From the NCBI RefSeq assembly GCF_000774145.1, contig NZ_KN322966.1:104032-168031 (forward strand): a DNA stretch of 64,000 nucleotides. The letters run 5' to 3'. Positions 62,814 to 64,000 of the stretch are shown piece after piece. The position numbers were made by a program, and so were the translations under genes. Position 1 is the stretch's first letter, and each line of letters begins with the position of its first letter. The notes under the pieces were generated by a model. It was not told the origin of the DNA and ran no database searches. It worked only from the letters and a program-made list of their open reading frames with translations. Source of the DNA: Pseudomonas mediterranea CFBP 5447. Its GTDB lineage: Bacteria > Pseudomonadota > Gammaproteobacteria > Pseudomonadales > Pseudomonadaceae.

Positions 62814-63158
62814 CTACTGGCTGGCGCCGCCTTCGGAGCCCGAACCGCCGGTGGTGGTTTTCGAGCCCACGCCGGTTTCGGCGTTATCGGGCGCTGTGGA
62901 GTCGGGTGTGTTCATGCCGCCCTGACGGCCCATGTCATTACCCTGCACACGCGGATCGGTACCGGTGGCGGGTGGTTGACCGTTGTTCAAGGTGCCGCCG
63001 CCGGTGCCGTCGGTGTTCAACTTGGGCATGCCCTGGGTGGCCGGCGAGTTGGGTGCCTCCACCGGGTCGGTCGGTCCGGTACCCGAGGTGGACGCCGCGA
63101 AGGCCACCGAAGACAGCAGTGCGGCAAATGTGAACGCAGTCAGCCTTGAAGTGATCAT
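62814..63158 (-). CDS. Secreted Gly/Thr/Pro-rich protein, unknown
   Basis: 114 residues. A signal peptide (about 1-21, LTAFTFAALLSSVAFAAS) is followed by low-complexity sequence rich in Gly, Thr, Pro, Asn and Ser, with no cysteine and no known domain. GGAGG precedes the start. It is 32 nt upstream of the Rho_N gene in the same direction. Function unknown. Confidence 0.7.
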   Translation of the reverse strand: MITSRLTAFTFAALLSSVAFAASTSGTGPTDPVEAPNSPATQGMPKLNTDGTGGGTLNNGQPPATGTDPRVQGNDMGRQGGMNTPDSTAPDNAETGVGSKTTTGGSGSEGGASQ

Positions 63159-63335
63159 GGTGTCGCCTCCATTTTTTCAGATGCTTGCCTGATCTTGGGC
63201 CGTGCGGGATCGGGGTTGGTGCCTTGCTTGCGACGAATGGTGCTTTCGCAGGGGCGATCATCATTTGGATTGAAATGTGACGAGCGCCGCGTAGCGGCTT
63301 AGTATGGCGCTTTCAATTGGCTACAAGGCCCGTTC

Positions 63336-63818
63336 ATGTCGATCGAGATCCGTCCTGCGCAACCCAGCGATGCGCCTCAAATCCTTGCCTTCATCACCGA
63401 GCTGGCCGACTACGAGAAGGCCCGTCACGAAGTCATCGCCAGTGTGGCCGACATCGAGCGCAGCCTGTTCAGCGAAGGCGCGACCGCCCACGGGCTGATC
63501 TGCCTGCGCGATGGCGTACCGATTGGTTTCGCGGTGTTTTTCTTCAGCTACTCCACCTGGTTGGGCAGCAACTGCCTGTACCTCGAAGACCTGTACATCA
63601 CGCCCGAACAGCGTGGCGGCGGGGCGGGCAAGACGTTGTTGCGCCATCTGGCCAAGGTCGCCTGCGACAACGATTGCGGTCGTTTCGAATGGAGCGTCCT
63701 GGACTGGAACACACCGGCGATCGAGTTCTACAAATCCCTCGGCGCGCAACCCCAGGAAGAATGGGTGCGCTACCGGATGGACGGCAAGGTGCTACGGGAT
63801 TTCGCCCAAGGCAACTGA
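63336..63818 (+). CDS. GNAT-family N-acetyltransferase
   Basis: 160 residues of the usual GNAT length. The core has LYLEDLYITPEQRGGGAGKTLLRHLAKVA, with the acetyl-CoA loop RGGGAGK (motif A), and WSVLDWNTPAIEFYKSLGA (motif B). It resembles the small amine or diamine acetyltransferase subgroup; substrate unknown. Only a weak AAGG ribosome site is visible. Confidence 0.9.
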   Translation: MSIEIRPAQPSDAPQILAFITELADYEKARHEVIASVADIERSLFSEGATAHGLICLRDGVPIGFAVFFFSYSTWLGSNCLYLEDLYITPEQRGGGAGKTLLRHLAKVACDNDCGRFEWSVLDWNTPAIEFYKSLGAQPQEEWVRYRMDGKVLRDFAQGN

Positions 63819-63822
63819 TGGC

Positions 63823-64000
63823 TCAGGCGTGGTCGGCGGAGGCCCATTCGGCAAATCCGGGCCGCTGTTCCAGACGCTTGCAGTACGCCGCCACGGCTGG
63901 ATAGTCCGGCCGTTCCATGGGCGTCTGGCGCCAGCGGTGCACGGACAGGCCGATAAGCACGTCTGCCAGGGAAAACTCCGCCCCGGCCACATAGGCACCC
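63823..64000 (-). CDS. Glutathione S-transferase, C-terminal part, cut by window edge
   Basis: The minus strand is open from the window end to the stop at 63823-63825. It encodes GAYVAGAEFSLADVLIG, then HRWRQTPMERPDYPAVAAYC and KRLEQRPGFAEWASADHA, the usual GST C-terminal helices with the N-capping Asp in SLADV. The first half lies outside the window. It is convergent with the GNAT gene, 4 nt apart. Identity as a GST is firm; subgroup is unknown. Confidence 0.82.
   Translation of the reverse strand, partial: GAYVAGAEFSLADVLIGLSVHRWRQTPMERPDYPAVAAYCKRLEQRPGFAEWASADHA

Overview
The window looks like a chromosomal segment of a Pseudomonas from the P. fluorescens group. Three things point there: GC-rich coding sequence with frequent ATGA/TGATG start-stop overlaps; many copies of the fluorescent-pseudomonad REP palindrome (core GAGCGAGCCTGCTCGCGA); and gene order that, from memory, matches the P. 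aeruginosa PAO1 block running from PA2985 (DUF2062) through comEC, lpxK, kdsB, murB, rne, plsX, fabD, acpP, fabF, holB and pilZ to the TetR gene PA2957. Assignments rest on reading motifs and on remembered synteny; no database search was run.

Layout. (1) 1-2526: tRNA-Glu and tRNA-Gly with a shared terminator, a LysE-type exporter, an Lrp/AsnC regulator, and an AraC regulator with a degenerate receiver-like N-terminus. (2) 2791-15792: a complete Tad/Flp type IVb pilus locus. It has twin Flp pilins, prepilin peptidase, an unusual AAA+ ATPase, RcpC, TadG-like and two TadE-like minor pilins, TadZ, TadA, TadB and TadC, then after a 440-base gap the secretin RcpA, lipoprotein TadD and a DUF3613 protein. 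(3) 15976-21980: a PA2817-PA2811-like block with a conserved protein, FadE acyl-CoA dehydrogenase, a GST and a YadG/YadH-type ABC exporter. (4) 22122-29644: DUF2062, ComEC, ExbB/ExbD-like pair, LpxK, a Trm112-like protein, KdsB, low-molecular-weight phosphatase, MurB. (5) 29906-34332: a molybdenum hydroxylase cassette (2Fe-2S subunit, Tat-exported molybdopterin subunit, XdhC, MocA-like cytidylyltransferase) sitting between murB and rne. (6) 34520-52029: RNase E with a very long leader, divergent rluC, HAD phosphatase, SppA, Maf, the YceD-RpmF-PlsX-FabD-FabG-AcpP-FabF fatty acid cluster, PabC, MltG, Tmk, HolB, PilZ, TatD. (7) 52030-55507: a candidate RgsA small RNA on the minus strand, TetR, MoaA, two small unknown proteins. 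(8) 55686-62128: a sugar cluster (FadR-type regulator, SMP-30 lactonase, SDR, AraF-AraG-AraH transporter), probably for L-arabinose or a related sugar. (9) 62129-64000: a REP cluster, a Rho_N-domain protein, a secreted low-complexity protein, a GNAT acetyltransferase and the 3' end of a glutathione S-transferase cut by the window edge.

The less ordinary items are the AAA+ ATPase, twin cysteine-bearing pilins, DUF3613 protein and pseudo-receiver AraC regulator associated with the Tad locus; the roughly 630-nt rne leader with face-to-face promoters and an apparently leaderless rluC; the near-leaderless yceD; two palindromic elements (54 and 166 bp) with related CTAG ends; and the sugar cluster with its small overlapping upstream ORF and paired operator-like palindromes. 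Most of the rest is conserved core genome.
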